DNA from: Bacillus marasmi | GTDB lineage: Bacteria; Bacillota; Bacilli; Bacillales; Cytobacillaceae | DNA: 64,000 nucleotides | Direction of reading: 5' to 3' | NCBI RefSeq assembly: GCF_902168435.1 | Contig: NZ_LR656168.1 | Location: 124,001-188,000 of the forward strand | Shown here: positions 33,063 through 42,300 of the stretch, piece by piece | How positions within the stretch are numbered: position 1 is the stretch's first letter | How the letters are laid out: the number at the start of each line of letters is the position of its first letter | Made by a program: the position numbers and the translations under genes | Notes under the pieces: model-generated | Seen by the model: the letters and a program-made list of their open reading frames with translations, nothing else | Told to the model about the DNA's origin: nothing | The model's database searches: none

Positions 33063-35291
33063 TTAGCTATTAGAAAACAAGTATTCACAAACCTTGCTAG
33101 AGTTCAATCTAACCGCTACATATGGGGGTTGGATGCCTTTCGCACCTTCAAGCGGAATCCCTAGCCACAATACCTTCTCATCCAACATTACAAAAGGGAA
33201 CGGAAACTCAGCTTCCTTCCAGACATCAGCTAAGCTACATTCTTTCTTAGAAATAATCGTCAATTTGGCTTTCTTTCCTCTGTTTAGTAACTGCTGATTC
33301 CATTCTTCATTTAGGATGATTCCCTCCGGTTTGGAGATGACAATCGATGATTTCGCTGATTGCATGTCATGAAAAACTGCTGATAATTTCCGTGCATGAA
33401 ACCACCTTAATCTCGGATGCTGATTCCGAATCCACGAACCAATTTCTTTTGTAGTGACCGTCTGTTTGTGCAAGACTTGATGGTCAACGAGTTGGCGCAA
33501 TGTTTTTCCTTGATAAACGTGCTTTTCGATAAAGCTTCTGTTGCTGACGTGAAGAAATTTCCCCTTCGTCCTCGTAATCGCAACATTAATCAGTCGCTCA
33601 CTATCCTTACCAGTTAACAGCATACCAGCCCGCTCCTGCGGGAAACTATCAACCGTATCAAAGATGATTACATCCCGTTCGCTTCCCTGAAATCGGTGAA
33701 CAGTAGCTGCGACAATATCTCCTTTGGAGCACTCTTCTTCGTAAATCTCCCCCAACAGCAGCTCCATCAAATTCGCCTGAGCACGGTAGGGCGTCACATA
33801 TCCAATTGATTTTGCCCCATCAAGGTTAGCCTCATGGATTAATTGAAAAGATTGCAATAGTTGCCAAAGATTAAATCTTGAGTTCGTTGCTTTATCGTTG
33901 ACACAATGTAAGCCTGTAAAACTTGTGTCCAAAAGAACTACTGCTTGCTCTTTAAAAGGAGCACGACTTACGATTTTATTTCTATTTTTATAAACACTTT
34001 CGTGATTTCCTACTAGATTTTGATAGATATACCGATTGGTAAAAGCCGAAATATCAGGATGCATTCTTCGCTGTTCTTTTAATAAAAAAAGCTGGGGGTG
34101 AAGGTTTCCTTGATTTAGCGAATCCACCACTCCAGCATGATGGAATACATCCTCCTTCAGCCACTTAGCTACTAGCGGGTTGCGACTCGTCGCAATCGGT
34201 GGCAATTGTTTAAAATCTCCACATATTATGATTCGCTTGCCTAAGCTCGCAGCAAAAGCAACTTGCGGAACATAGGCCATACTAGCTTCATCTAGAATAA
34301 CGACGTCATAATCCAGTTCATATATCGCACTATCACTAGCTGCCTTTGCTAGTGTCGAGCCAACTATAAAAGCCTCTTTTACTAATTGAACTTCTTTTTT
34401 CCTAATTTTATCCAAAACCCTGGCAATCTTCGTTTCTAGTTCTAGCAATTGATCAGAATCTCGCTTACTGAAAGAATGAGATAAATCTTGCTTTAACGAA
34501 CGCCTTTCCTTCACCAGTCTCTCTCGATCGTGAGCCAGGAGCGGATCTTGCTTTTCAATAAGTAAATTTGTGGTGATTTCATGGTGGTTTGCCACGGTTT
34601 CTCCGTAGTTTCCGCCATAGCGGAGCACATCTCCTTCAATAAATCGGTCTTTCTTTTTAATAAACTCAGTCAGTTCATCCATCAACACATCGACAGCTTG
34701 GTTGCTATGCGATAATATCAATACCTTTTTCTTCTTTAAATAATGATTAGCTGCCGTCCGTGCTAACGTGTAAGTTTTTCCTGTTCCTGGTGGGCCCCAA
34801 ACAAATGTGACTGGATTATATTTGGAGCGCAAAAGCAATTCGTGGACATTGCCCTTTATCTTCTCTACGGGATGCTTGGTTTCATTCGACGGATTCATCA
34901 ATCTCTTAACTCTAAGTCGCTTTTGCTTCGTTTTTTTGATTTCATCCAACCGCAAGATTAATTGTTCAAGCAGCTCCCAAGGATCATGAAGCAAATACGC
35001 CTCCGACAAGGAATCACCAAAGTTTCGCTCTATTGCTAAGATCATTCCCGCGCCCTCTGAAGATAGAACTTTACCACTTGTTTTCATCGTTCCCCATTCC
35101 AATTTTATTGCGGAACCAACCGGTATCCTCAAAGGGAATGGTGTATCAAAATAATAACTATACGAACCATCGTTTGATAGCAGCCTTCCATTTGTTATTG
35201 TATATCGACTACCACCAAACTTCTTCAAGTGATTAATCTCAAGCTGCAGCGCTTGCTGCCACTCATTTATGTAGGTTTTAATTGTTGTCAT
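33063..35291 (-). CDS. Superfamily I AAA helicase (UPF1/DNA2-like)
   Basis: This 742-residue helicase-like protein has Walker A WGPPGTGKTYTLARTAANHY, motif Ib around LILSHSNQAVDVLMDEL, motif II VVILDEASMAYVPQ, motif III CGDFKQLPPIAT, motif V VHRFQGSERDVIIFDT and motif VI NVAITRTKGKFLHV. This order is that of UPF1-like SF1B helicases. The C-terminal 130 residues look like a separate phospholipase D or nuclease-like or accessory segment, but no catalytic HKD motif was seen. It lies 16 bp upstream of the Vat-like gene. No defence-system partner genes were recognised. Confidence 0.85.
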   Translation of the reverse strand: MTTIKTYINEWQQALQLEINHLKKFGGSRYTITNGRLLSNDGSYSYYFDTPFPLRIPVGSAIKLEWGTMKTSGKVLSSEGAGMILAIERNFGDSLSEAYLLHDPWELLEQLILRLDEIKKTKQKRLRVKRLMNPSNETKHPVEKIKGNVHELLLRSKYNPVTFVWGPPGTGKTYTLARTAANHYLKKKKVLILSHSNQAVDVLMDELTEFIKKKDRFIEGDVLRYGGNYGETVANHHEITTNLLIEKQDPLLAHDRERLVKERRSLKQDLSHSFSKRDSDQLLELETKIARVLDKIRKKEVQLVKEAFIVGSTLAKAASDSAIYELDYDVVILDEASMAYVPQVAFAASLGKRIIICGDFKQLPPIATSRNPLVAKWLKEDVFHHAGVVDSLNQGNLHPQLFLLKEQRRMHPDISAFTNRYIYQNLVGNHESVYKNRNKIVSRAPFKEQAVVLLDTSFTGLHCVNDKATNSRFNLWQLLQSFQLIHEANLDGAKSIGYVTPYRAQANLMELLLGEIYEEECSKGDIVAATVHRFQGSERDVIIFDTVDSFPQERAGMLLTGKDSERLINVAITRTKGKFLHVSNRSFIEKHVYQGKTLRQLVDHQVLHKQTVTTKEIGSWIRNQHPRLRWFHARKLSAVFHDMQSAKSSIVISKPEGIILNEEWNQQLLNRGKKAKLTIISKKECSLADVWKEAEFPFPFVMLDEKVLWLGIPLEGAKGIQPPYVAVRLNSSKVCEYLFSNS

Positions 35292-35362
35292 TCTTCTTCC
35301 TTTATTACTGGGTAAATTTCAAAATTTTTTTGTTTCGAAAAATCCAGACATGTGTAAATTTT

Positions 35363-35932
35363 TTAAACCCTTAATAAGCCTCGGAAACCCCTAGCAGCAT
35401 AGTAGGATTCTGCTCCGTTATGGTACATAAAGATAGAGTCATAGCGCCGGTCACAAAAGATGGCCCCGCCTAGTTTTCTAATCTCAGCAGGCGTTTCCAC
35501 CCAACTCGAGGTTTTATTATCAAATTTGCCCAGTTTCTGTAGCTCTCGATATTGTTCTTCCGTTAATATTTCAATCCCCATGTCAGCTGCCATCCCAATG
35601 GCACTGTTTTCTGGTTTGTGCTGTTTCCTAGATTCAAGCGCTTCATGATCGTAACATACACTTCTGCGTCCTTTAGGACTTTCCGCTGAACAATCATAGA
35701 AAATGTATTCATCCTTCTCTTCATCATATCCTACAACATCAGGTTCACCGAGAGTTCTTTCCATTTCATTAAGCGACCAAACTTTATCAGGCGCAGCAAC
35801 AAGCTTCGCATGGACGCTCGACCATTCAATTCCCTCATGGCGATTCATATTTTTCTCAAAACGAGTCTTCAATGTTTTGTATAATTCTTCACGGTGCTCT
35901 GTTGTTAACTCTTGTTTATGGTTTTTAGACAT
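35363..35932 (-). CDS. DUF4256 family protein
   Basis: This 189-residue soluble protein matches the DUF4256 family by eye: LYKTLKTRFEKNMNRHEGIEW, LNEMERTLGEPDVVGYD, FYDCSAESPKGRRSVCYDHE and the C-terminal SIFMYHNGAESYYAARGFRG. The function of the family is unknown. It has a good AAAGGGG site before the ATG. It stands alone on the minus strand upstream of the helicase gene, separated by 71 bp. Confidence 0.85.
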   Translation of the reverse strand: MSKNHKQELTTEHREELYKTLKTRFEKNMNRHEGIEWSSVHAKLVAAPDKVWSLNEMERTLGEPDVVGYDEEKDEYIFYDCSAESPKGRRSVCYDHEALESRKQHKPENSAIGMAADMGIEILTEEQYRELQKLGKFDNKTSSWVETPAEIRKLGGAIFCDRRYDSIFMYHNGAESYYAARGFRGLLRV

Positions 35933-36018
35933 ATATCATTCCCCTTTATATGATTAAAATTAATATTACAACACCATTTTTTCCTCAATTCACATTGTTC
36001 AAACCAACGTTAGTTCTA

Positions 36019-36591
36019 TTATCCTGAAATTATATAGTAAATAGTGATTACAAACATGATTAGACCGAACGCAATACCAATAGCAACAGCAATAAGATTC
36101 GACCGCCAAGTATAGCCTTTCAAATCTGTTTCCGAGGTAGATCGATCAACTTTTCTAAAATGAATAATTAAATTAGTATTTATGATAACTAAAATGATTA
36201 TTGTCATGATGAACATAAACACAGGCTCTATTTCCAAAATATTATCTGGTGAATGACGATTCCAGTAAAATTGTAAAAACATTAGACCACTAAATAATAA
36301 ATTCATAATATAGCCCGATTTTCTTTGTTTGTACCATTCACTTCCCATTTTTTGTTTTTCATAGATTGCTACTTTTTCAAAAATCGGTATAAGTGAATTC
36401 GTTGAGTTACCCCTTATTAGGCCAAAAACACCTTGAAAAAGAACTAAAATCCCTAGAACTAAGAAGAAGTTTGCAAATGGAATCGTAAAAATTTTTGTTA
36501 TAAAGAAAAGGATGATAATACCTCCAAGCATAAGCCCATTCGTAACAGCAACCTGTTTTAATCTCATATCACTTAACTCTTTTGTGTCCAT
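36019..36591 (-). CDS. Predicted membrane protein of unknown function
   Basis: This protein of about 190 residues starts at the ATG at 36591, after GAGGAGGGAATAAA. Five or six hydrophobic helices are visible: GLMLGGIIILFFITKIFTI, FANFFLVLGILVLFQGVFGL, YIMNLLFSGLMFLQFYW, FMFIMTIIILVIINTNLII and VAIGIAFGLIMFVITIYYII. No family was recognised. It is divergent from a second membrane protein gene at 36822, with an intergenic region of about 230 bp. Confidence 0.7.
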   Translation of the reverse strand: MDTKELSDMRLKQVAVTNGLMLGGIIILFFITKIFTIPFANFFLVLGILVLFQGVFGLIRGNSTNSLIPIFEKVAIYEKQKMGSEWYKQRKSGYIMNLLFSGLMFLQFYWNRHSPDNILEIEPVFMFIMTIIILVIINTNLIIHFRKVDRSTSETDLKGYTWRSNLIAVAIGIAFGLIMFVITIYYIISG

Positions 36592-36821
36592 TTTATTCCC
36601 TCCTCTAGTCTTGCAGTCAAAACTCATGATTATATTAGTTTCTTTTTCAAAAAATATTATTTTCTAACCTTACTGTAACATGCCTTAGAATTAAATATCT
36701 AAAATTACATAAAGATTTCTCCATACTACTCGAATAGAGTTTCCATTGTGTATTTCTTCAAAAATAACAAAGGAATATAATTAAACTGTCAATAGATTAC
36801 ATTTAAATGGGGGAGAATGTT

Positions 36822-37532
36822 GTGGCAAACTCTAATTTATCCTTTGAGCAAAAAGCAGCGGGTAAAGATTTGTCCATCATTGTTGGCATCACACTCGTCA
36901 CTTTGACCATTGTAATGATTTTCAACTCGCCAATCATGACTTTTGCTAAAAATCCTGAAAAACCTCTATTATTGCGAACGCTATTTATGGCTATGTTTCA
37001 GTTCGGCCTCACCGGTTTGGGGATTACTGCAGTTGCTTTATACAGGAAGGAAAGCTTCCTAAAATTCGGGCTTACAAAGAAAAATCTTGCTAAAACGATT
37101 CTTCTTTCTATATTAGTGCTTCTACCGTACATCATTTTTGAATTTACGACTGGGGAAATCAGTACCTATATGCCATTTCATACTGTCCTTTTTACGAAAG
37201 ATTTGCTTGAGGTCGGGTTCCCAACCGGTATTATAGGTATATGTATTATCGCGCTTACTTGGGGCTTTTTTGAAGGATTCAACTATGTAGTTATTAGCGA
37301 TAAAATTAATCAACGTTACCCTACTAAAAGTGTTTGGCTTAACTGGGGTGCAATTACCAGTGGGATATTTTGTCTGCTAATTCACGGGATGGTAGGAGTT
37401 ACTCCAAGTGCGCTAGCAGAAGCAGTGTCCATTTTTATTATTATCTACGGGATGCTGATTGTTAAAGAATATACAGGCAACGCTTGGGGGTGCGTTTTGA
37501 TCTTTTTATTTTTCTGGAATGCAATTAGTTAA
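36822..37532 (+). CDS. CPBP-like intramembrane protein, degenerate motif
   Basis: This polytopic protein of about 236 residues starts from a GTG six bases after GGGGGAG. An ATG five codons upstream overlaps that site. Helices and a segment WGFFEGFNYVVISDKINQRY, followed by GIFCLLIHGMVG, are reminiscent of CPBP (CAAX-protease-like) proteins, but the EExxxR motif is not intact (only one of the two Glu is present). Enzyme activity is therefore doubtful. It is followed by a strong terminator. Confidence 0.6.
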   Translation: MANSNLSFEQKAAGKDLSIIVGITLVTLTIVMIFNSPIMTFAKNPEKPLLLRTLFMAMFQFGLTGLGITAVALYRKESFLKFGLTKKNLAKTILLSILVLLPYIIFEFTTGEISTYMPFHTVLFTKDLLEVGFPTGIIGICIIALTWGFFEGFNYVVISDKINQRYPTKSVWLNWGAITSGIFCLLIHGMVGVTPSALAEAVSIFIIIYGMLIVKEYTGNAWGCVLIFLFFWNAIS

Positions 37533-37560
37533 AAGGTGAATAGATTAGTCACTAATGAAT

Positions 37561-37613
37561 GCCGGCAAGTTCATAATCTTTTCCATAAGGTCATGAATTT
37601 GCCGGTTTTTTTT
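37561..37613 (+). terminator. Terminator after the CPBP-like gene
   Basis: Stem GCCGGCAAGTTCAT pairs with ATGAATTTGCCGG, followed by a run of eight T residues. Confidence 0.88.
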
Positions 37614-37650
37614 ATTAAGTACCTTTAACCTCCAGCACACTATAACCTGG

Positions 37651-38052
37651 TTATGATGTTTTAATAACGTATGTAGTAATTGCATTAATTTTTGAATTTT
37701 TACCAAATCCAGCGAATTTATAGACATCACAAAAAGCAAACTTTTGTTCATCTTTTAGTATTAAAGTACCATTTACAGAACCTGAATTTCCATGGGTGAT
37801 GATGTTATGAATGGTTAGTTGTTGAACGTTTTTATCATTCATTTCCTTCATCGCTTTCTCAACAGCGCTTTTTCCCCGAATTAACTTATCACCGATAATA
37901 TCCCAGACCACATCATCCTTCATAAAATCCATACAGAAGTCTATTTGATTTTTGGCAAAAGCTATATTGATATCCCTAAGCAGCTCTTTTTTTGGTGAGT
38001 TCCCACAATTCTCAGCACAATCTACCTTTAAGTTTTCAGAATGAGTATTCAA
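37651..38052 (-). CDS. SnoaL/NTF2-like fold protein
   Basis: This 133-residue protein with an NTF2-like pattern begins at a TTG after GAAGGAGAAG. The core runs LLRDINIAFAKNQIDFCMDFM, DDVVWDIIGDKLIRGKSAVEKAM, then beta strands LTIHNIITHG, GTLILKDEQKFAFCDVYKFA and INAITTYVI. Such proteins bind or convert small ligands, but no substrate can be named. An N-terminal stretch has two Cys (DCAENCGNS). The stop is in the 40 bp after the CPBP terminator. Confidence 0.75.
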   Translation of the reverse strand: MNTHSENLKVDCAENCGNSPKKELLRDINIAFAKNQIDFCMDFMKDDVVWDIIGDKLIRGKSAVEKAMKEMNDKNVQQLTIHNIITHGNSGSVNGTLILKDEQKFAFCDVYKFAGFGKNSKINAITTYVIKTS

Positions 38053-38327
38053 CGCTATCTTCTCCTTCTATAAAGCTTATTTCTTATTCTACTGCTTAAA
38101 ACTTGATGTTAAAATAATTGAGTTTATTCCATCAGCCATGTTTATTTTTGGTATTGCTGGTGGGATTCCTAAATTGTATAATGCAGTGAGCTTTATGTTG
38201 TTCTTTCTTATCAACTTTCAAAACTATACTACTTATAAATGGCTAGAGGCTATATTAAACATCAATTATAATGCTATCGACAGTTCATCTTCAATTATAT
38301 TCACAAAAAATTCTAGGAGTAGAAATT

Positions 38328-39074
38328 ATGATTTTACCATTATCCAATTCTGATAAAAAACGACTATTAACCCCCATAAAGAAAACAATATTACAATACA
38401 AAATGATAGAAGATGGTGATAGAGTTGCGATAGGATTATCAGGTGGAAAAGATAGTTCAACCCTGCTATATTTATTGACCCTTCTAAGACGACAGCTTCC
38501 ATTTGATTTTGAGTTAATTCCTATCTCACTTTCACTAGGATTTAAGGATTTTGACATCTCGCCATTAAAAACATTTGTTGAAGAGCTTGGACATGAGCTT
38601 TACTTAAAAGAAACAAACATTAGTCAAATTGTTTTTGAGTATAAGCAAGAAAAAAACCCGTGTTCCTTATGCGCAAACTTAAGGAGAGGAATCCTTTTTG
38701 AATACGCAGCCTCATTAAATTGTAATAAATTGGCTTATGGGCACCATTTAGATGATGGGATTGAGACCTTTTTGATGAACCTTATATATGGAGGTAAATT
38801 AGGTGTTTTTAAGCCAATGACTCATATGGACCGTTCTAACATTACCTTAATCCGTCCAATGCTGGCTATCGAAGAAAAGACAATCAAACAATTTGTTAAA
38901 TCAAAAAACATCCCTGTCATTCATAATCCTTGTCCCGCTAATAAAAATACTAAACGCGAGGAAATGAAAGAACTTGTAAACAATTTAAGTATGAAGTATC
39001 CCGATTTACGTAAAAATTTTATGACTGGGGCTATGAATGTCCAAGAAGAGGATTTTTGGAAAATTAATCGATAG
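38328..39074 (+). CDS. PP-loop ATPase, TtcA/TtuA-like tRNA thiolation family
   Basis: This 248-residue protein starts at the ATG at 38328 after TAGGAG. The longer frame to 38271 has no site. It carries the PP-loop VAIGLSGGKDSSTLLYLLTL and a CxxC in NPCSLCANLRRGILFEYA. A later YGHHLDDGIETFLMNLIYGG and NPCPANKNTKREEMKELV complete the pattern of TtcA-like enzymes, which use an Fe-S cluster to thiolate tRNA. B. subtilis-type bacteria are not known for 2-thiocytidine, so the actual substrate is open. Confidence 0.87.
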   Translation: MILPLSNSDKKRLLTPIKKTILQYKMIEDGDRVAIGLSGGKDSSTLLYLLTLLRRQLPFDFELIPISLSLGFKDFDISPLKTFVEELGHELYLKETNISQIVFEYKQEKNPCSLCANLRRGILFEYAASLNCNKLAYGHHLDDGIETFLMNLIYGGKLGVFKPMTHMDRSNITLIRPMLAIEEKTIKQFVKSKNIPVIHNPCPANKNTKREEMKELVNNLSMKYPDLRKNFMTGAMNVQEEDFWKINR

Positions 39075-39196
39075 ACGGGAATATAGTAAGAGCCAACCAC
39101 GGCTGGTTTATACGTTGCATTCCATTTTTATATTCATCTCGTAAATACATGCTTTAGTGGTTGGATCCTCTTCTAACACAACTTAGTTTTTCTTTT

Positions 39197-39589
39197 TTAC
39201 ACATCAGTAGGTGAGTCGACTACCTCTACATTAATATCACCTATCGTATCAATATGAAGTTTTTCTTCCTTTAATGTGTCACTTACCTTTATTACCTCTT
39301 CAACTTGCTGGGTATCAACTGAAATATTATTCAACACAGTAGGGTGAAGAGTAACTTCCACTCGTTCCTCACTCAGAGGGATTCGGGTCACCTCAACGTC
39401 CGAATAAGCTGAAGTGAGTCCTTTTTTTTCGACAACTAGTTCTTCATGGATAACCGGTACCAAAATTTGCTTCACTTCTTGATATGTATTTTTATAAACC
39501 TTAACATCAGCAGTCTCAACGCGTTCCTTGGTAATATCAAGCTTTTCTTTATGTAGCTGGAATGTCACATCTTGTGTTTCATCCTTCAA
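39197..39589 (-). CDS. YsnF/AvaK (DUF2382) domain stress protein, short form
   Basis: This 130-residue protein consists of the repeated strand pattern of YsnF/AvaK domains: LHKEKLDITKERVETADVKV, VPVIHEELVVEKKG, VTRIPLSEERVEVTLHP and QVEEVIKVSDTLKEEKLHID. B. subtilis YsnF is a general stress protein. It lies 59 bp after a paralogous gene on the same strand, so the pair arose by duplication. Confidence 0.85.
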   Translation of the reverse strand: MKDETQDVTFQLHKEKLDITKERVETADVKVYKNTYQEVKQILVPVIHEELVVEKKGLTSAYSDVEVTRIPLSEERVEVTLHPTVLNNISVDTQQVEEVIKVSDTLKEEKLHIDTIGDINVEVVDSPTDV

Positions 39590-39648
39590 TGTCTATCCCT
39601 CCAATTTAAAGGATCTGACCCCACCATGGAGGTGAGGCCAGACTTCAA

Positions 39649-40152
39649 TTAGCTGTTAATATTACTAGGATCAGTTCCATCGGAAACAATATCGACACCA
39701 CCAGTTGTATCCACTTTCGCTTCCTCCCGTCTCAGTGTTTCTTCGATTTGCTGAGTCTCTGAAACCTGGCGTTTAGAAGCTGAAATTTCTTCCGTTGTAA
39801 CAGTGTGTTTGTGTGCATCTACTTGTTCTTGACTAACAGGAATGTGAATCGATTCATCACTGCTAATCGCAGCGGTACTTGACTGGTCATTAACCGGCCT
39901 TCTGGTAATGACCACTTCCTCATGCATCACTGGAACCTCAACGGTCTTTTGCTCCTCCACTATTTCTTTGGAAAGAACAACCTCACCTGCATTGACGGTG
40001 TTTTTTGTAATATCAAGCTCTTCCTTATGAAGTTCCAATTTGCCATCATTTTGACTGCTCTGTGTATTGGAAGCTGTATCGTTCATTTGAGTATTTGCAT
40101 TATCATTGTTTTGTGATTTGTCATCACCAAATAGTCCGAAAAAATCTGCCAT
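39649..40152 (-). CDS. YsnF/AvaK (DUF2382) domain stress protein
   Basis: This 167-residue paralogue of the downstream gene begins with a short Phe/Gly-rich start (MADFFGLFGDD) and a Gln/Asn-rich stretch. The domain follows: ELHKEELDITKNTVNAGEVV, VPVMHEEVVITRRPVND, IHIPVSQEQVDAHKHTVTTE and TQQIEETLRREEAKVDTTGG. The ribosome binding site is GGAGGGGG, with an A/T-rich spacer. No sigma-B promoter could be assigned with confidence in the 750-bp region upstream. Confidence 0.85.
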   Translation of the reverse strand: MADFFGLFGDDKSQNNDNANTQMNDTASNTQSSQNDGKLELHKEELDITKNTVNAGEVVLSKEIVEEQKTVEVPVMHEEVVITRRPVNDQSSTAAISSDESIHIPVSQEQVDAHKHTVTTEEISASKRQVSETQQIEETLRREEAKVDTTGGVDIVSDGTDPSNINS

Positions 40153-40294
40153 AAAAAAATCCCCCTCCGTCTAATAGTTATGGTCAAGCCTTTATAGAAT
40201 CTGCACTATCGTGAGTTCTATTCGGCTAAGAGAAAAAATGAAAAAATGAATTTTCCTTACCATAATTATTAATACTGAGCGAAGGGAGCCAAGC

Positions 40295-40435
40295 TTAAGC
40301 AGATACTACTTTTTCTCTGCGATGTAAAAATATATCTGTATCAACGCTAGAAATATTTTCAGCGCCATTCGAACTCATTGGAACTTGTTGACTTATTTGA
40401 ATTAGTTGATTCTCTACATTCTCATAAACCCCCAT
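40295..40435 (-). CDS. Possible 46-codon ORF
   Basis: This frame on the minus strand from ATG to TAA begins MGVYENVENQLIQIS and ends FLHRREKVVSA. The composition looks protein-like, with an amphipathic N-terminus. However, the only purine-rich site (AAGGAC) is about 18 bases upstream, too far for a usual start. No homologue was recognised. It could be a remnant. Confidence 0.2.
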   Translation of the reverse strand: MGVYENVENQLIQISQQVPMSSNGAENISSVDTDIFLHRREKVVSA

Positions 40436-40804
40436 TTAATTAAGAAGTCTTGTCCTTAATTAAGTAATTTGCTGAAGCGAAATAAGGGGAGTTTTTCCCG
40501 CTAAATGCAGAATGGCACTCATTTTGGGGGTAAATAAGGGGAATTTTTCCCGTTATGTAAAGAATAATCCTCCATTTTCACGTCTTTCGATTCAATAAGC
40601 GGAATTTCTCCCTCTATTCAAGCAATTTTTAATGCAATTTAAGAATTAAGCGGAATTTTTCCCTCTATTCATCAGTTCGGGCCCTTAACATTACCTAAAT
40701 CCCCCAAGCAATAAGAACGATCCTCATGATTCCAGATCCATGTCCTACACAATCTGGCCAGATTATTGAATAAAGAGTTGATAAATATTTTTAAAGGTCA
40801 ATAA

Positions 40805-40836
40805 CAAAAAGAGCTTACCCTAATAAGCTCTTTTTT
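40805..40836 (-). terminator. Terminator after the RNA methyltransferase gene
   Basis: Minus-strand stem AAGAGCTTA pairs around TTAGGG with TAAGCTCTT, followed by a T-run. Confidence 0.82.
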
Positions 40837-40902
40837 ACCTTTTTTATTTTGTTAGTTGTAGCAATGCGAAGTTTTCCACGTAGCTTGAATAATGCTCACA
40901 GA

Positions 40903-42285
40903 TTATTTCAAAATTAGCTTCGATACGCACTCAACATGGCTTGTTTGCGGAAACATATCAACTGGTTGAATGTAATCTACTGTAAACTTTGTACTCAACA
41001 CCTGAATATCCTTTGCTAAGGTTGAAGGATTACAGGACACATAAATAACCGTCTTCGGCTCAACCTGAAGAATTGTGTTTAGGAGCTGATTGTCTAGGCC
41101 AGTTCTTGGTGGGTCGACGACTATACAATCTGGTTTCCAGCCTTTTTTCGTCCATTTTGGGAGGACTTCTTCAGCTTTGCCTGGGACATATTTTGTGTTG
41201 GTGAAACTGTGGCGCTTAGCGTTTTTCTTCGCATCATCGATTGCTTCAGGGATGATATCCATGCCGCGAATTTCACCAGCTTTGTCAGCGAGCCATAAGC
41301 CGATTGTTCCGACTCCGCAATAGGCGTCGACCACTTTTTCGACTCCAGTCAGTGCTGCCGCTTTTTTAACCTCATCATAGAGCTTTACTGTTTGTTCCGG
41401 GTTTAGTTGGAAAAATGTCCGTGCTGATAGCTCGAACGACAAATCTCCAAGAGTATCTTGAATGAACTCTTCTCCCTCTAGTGCAACCGTTTCTTCTCCA
41501 AAAATAAGTGAAGTCTTTGCCCCGTTAATATTTTGCATAATCGACTTAACATCAGGAAGTGCATCTAAAATTCTTTCGACGATATAATCTCTTTTCGGTA
41601 GCTCCTGTTGTGCTGTGATTAACACGATTTGCAGCTGACCCGATTGAACTCCAACTCTTGAAACGATCGTTCTAACGACACCTTTACGTTTCTTTTCATT
41701 ATAAATAGGAATTTGAAGATCCTGTAAAATTTTTCTGACAGTTTCTGTTGCCTTATTCGTTTGCGGATGCTGCACAGCGCATTGTTGAATATCGATGAGC
41801 TGATGCGAGTTCATGCCGTACAAACCAGCAAGCACCTTGCCTGTTGCATTCAATCCCACCTGGAACTGACTTTTGTTCCGGTAGCCCCATGGGTTGTCCA
41901 TGCCGATTGTCGGGCGAATATCAAGCTGCGCTACTGGTAATTTCGTATGCCGCTCCAATGATTGAATGACAATGTCGCGCTTTTCCTTAAGCTGCTGATC
42001 ATAGGCTAAATGCTGCAGCTGACAGCCCCCGCACTGGTCATAAACCGGACAAAGCGGCTGAACACGATGCGGTGAAGGCTTTCGTATCTTTTTGATTTTC
42101 CCCTCTGCGAACTTAGGGTTAATCGTAGTTGCCTCGACCACAACCTCTTCTCCTGGCAAAGCACCAGGTACAAACACGACCTGACGTTTGAAGTAGCCTA
42201 CACCTTCGCCATTGATTCCGAGTCGCTTGATTGTTAACGGGAAGGTTTGTCCCGGGGTAATTTTTACAGTTTCTTGTTTTTGCAT
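40903..42285 (-). CDS. TrmA-family 23S rRNA uracil-5 methyltransferase (RlmCD/YfjO-like)
   Basis: This 460-residue SAM-dependent RNA methyltransferase has an N-terminal TRAM domain ([21 protein letters not shown]) and Fe-S cysteines in [20 protein letters not shown]. The catalytic Cys is in [15 protein letters not shown], and the SAM motifs include [20 protein letters not shown] and [10 protein letters not shown]. Its position next to the yfjP-like glycosylase gene and pdaA matches B. subtilis yfjO rather than yefA (rlmCD), so the target uridine is uncertain. It lies 16 bp after the glycosylase gene. Confidence 0.9.
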   Translation of the reverse strand: MQKQETVKITPGQTFPLTIKRLGINGEGVGYFKRQVVFVPGALPGEEVVVEATTINPKFAEGKIKKIRKPSPHRVQPLCPVYDQCGGCQLQHLAYDQQLKEKRDIVIQSLERHTKLPVAQLDIRPTIGMDNPWGYRNKSQFQVGLNATGKVLAGLYGMNSHQLIDIQQCAVQHPQTNKATETVRKILQDLQIPIYNEKKRKGVVRTIVSRVGVQSGQLQIVLITAQQELPKRDYIVERILDALPDVKSIMQNINGAKTSLIFGEETVALEGEEFIQDTLGDLSFELSARTFFQLNPEQTVKLYDEVKKAAALTGVEKVVDAYCGVGTIGLWLADKAGEIRGMDIIPEAIDDAKKNAKRHSFTNTKYVPGKAEEVLPKWTKKGWKPDCIVVDPPRTGLDNQLLNTILQVEPKTVIYVSCNPSTLAKDIQVLSTKFTVDYIQPVDMFPQTSHVECVSKLILK

Positions 42286-42300
42286 AATTTTTCACTCCAA

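Larger units (their letters stand above)
40153..40902. other. Intergenic region with four short palindromic repeats
   Basis: This 750-bp gap holds no convincing gene. Four copies of an imperfect palindrome with core AATAAGNGGAATTTTTCCC lie at about 40479-40502, 40531-40554, 40591-40617 and 40643-40670. Related copies occur at 62.2-62.4 kb. A 46-codon frame at 40295-40435 (minus) and a terminator at 40805-40836 are listed separately. The rest is A/T-rich sequence without recognised signals. Confidence 0.7.

Noticed and set aside
33063-35291. Anti-phage defence island around the helicase
   Set aside because: Only a UPF1-like helicase is present. The neighbours (Vat-like transferase, DUF4256) are not known partners and no nuclease motif was seen.
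36822-37532. Active CAAX protease
   Set aside because: The EExxxR motif is not intact (EGFNYV), so only a CPBP-like fold is suggested.
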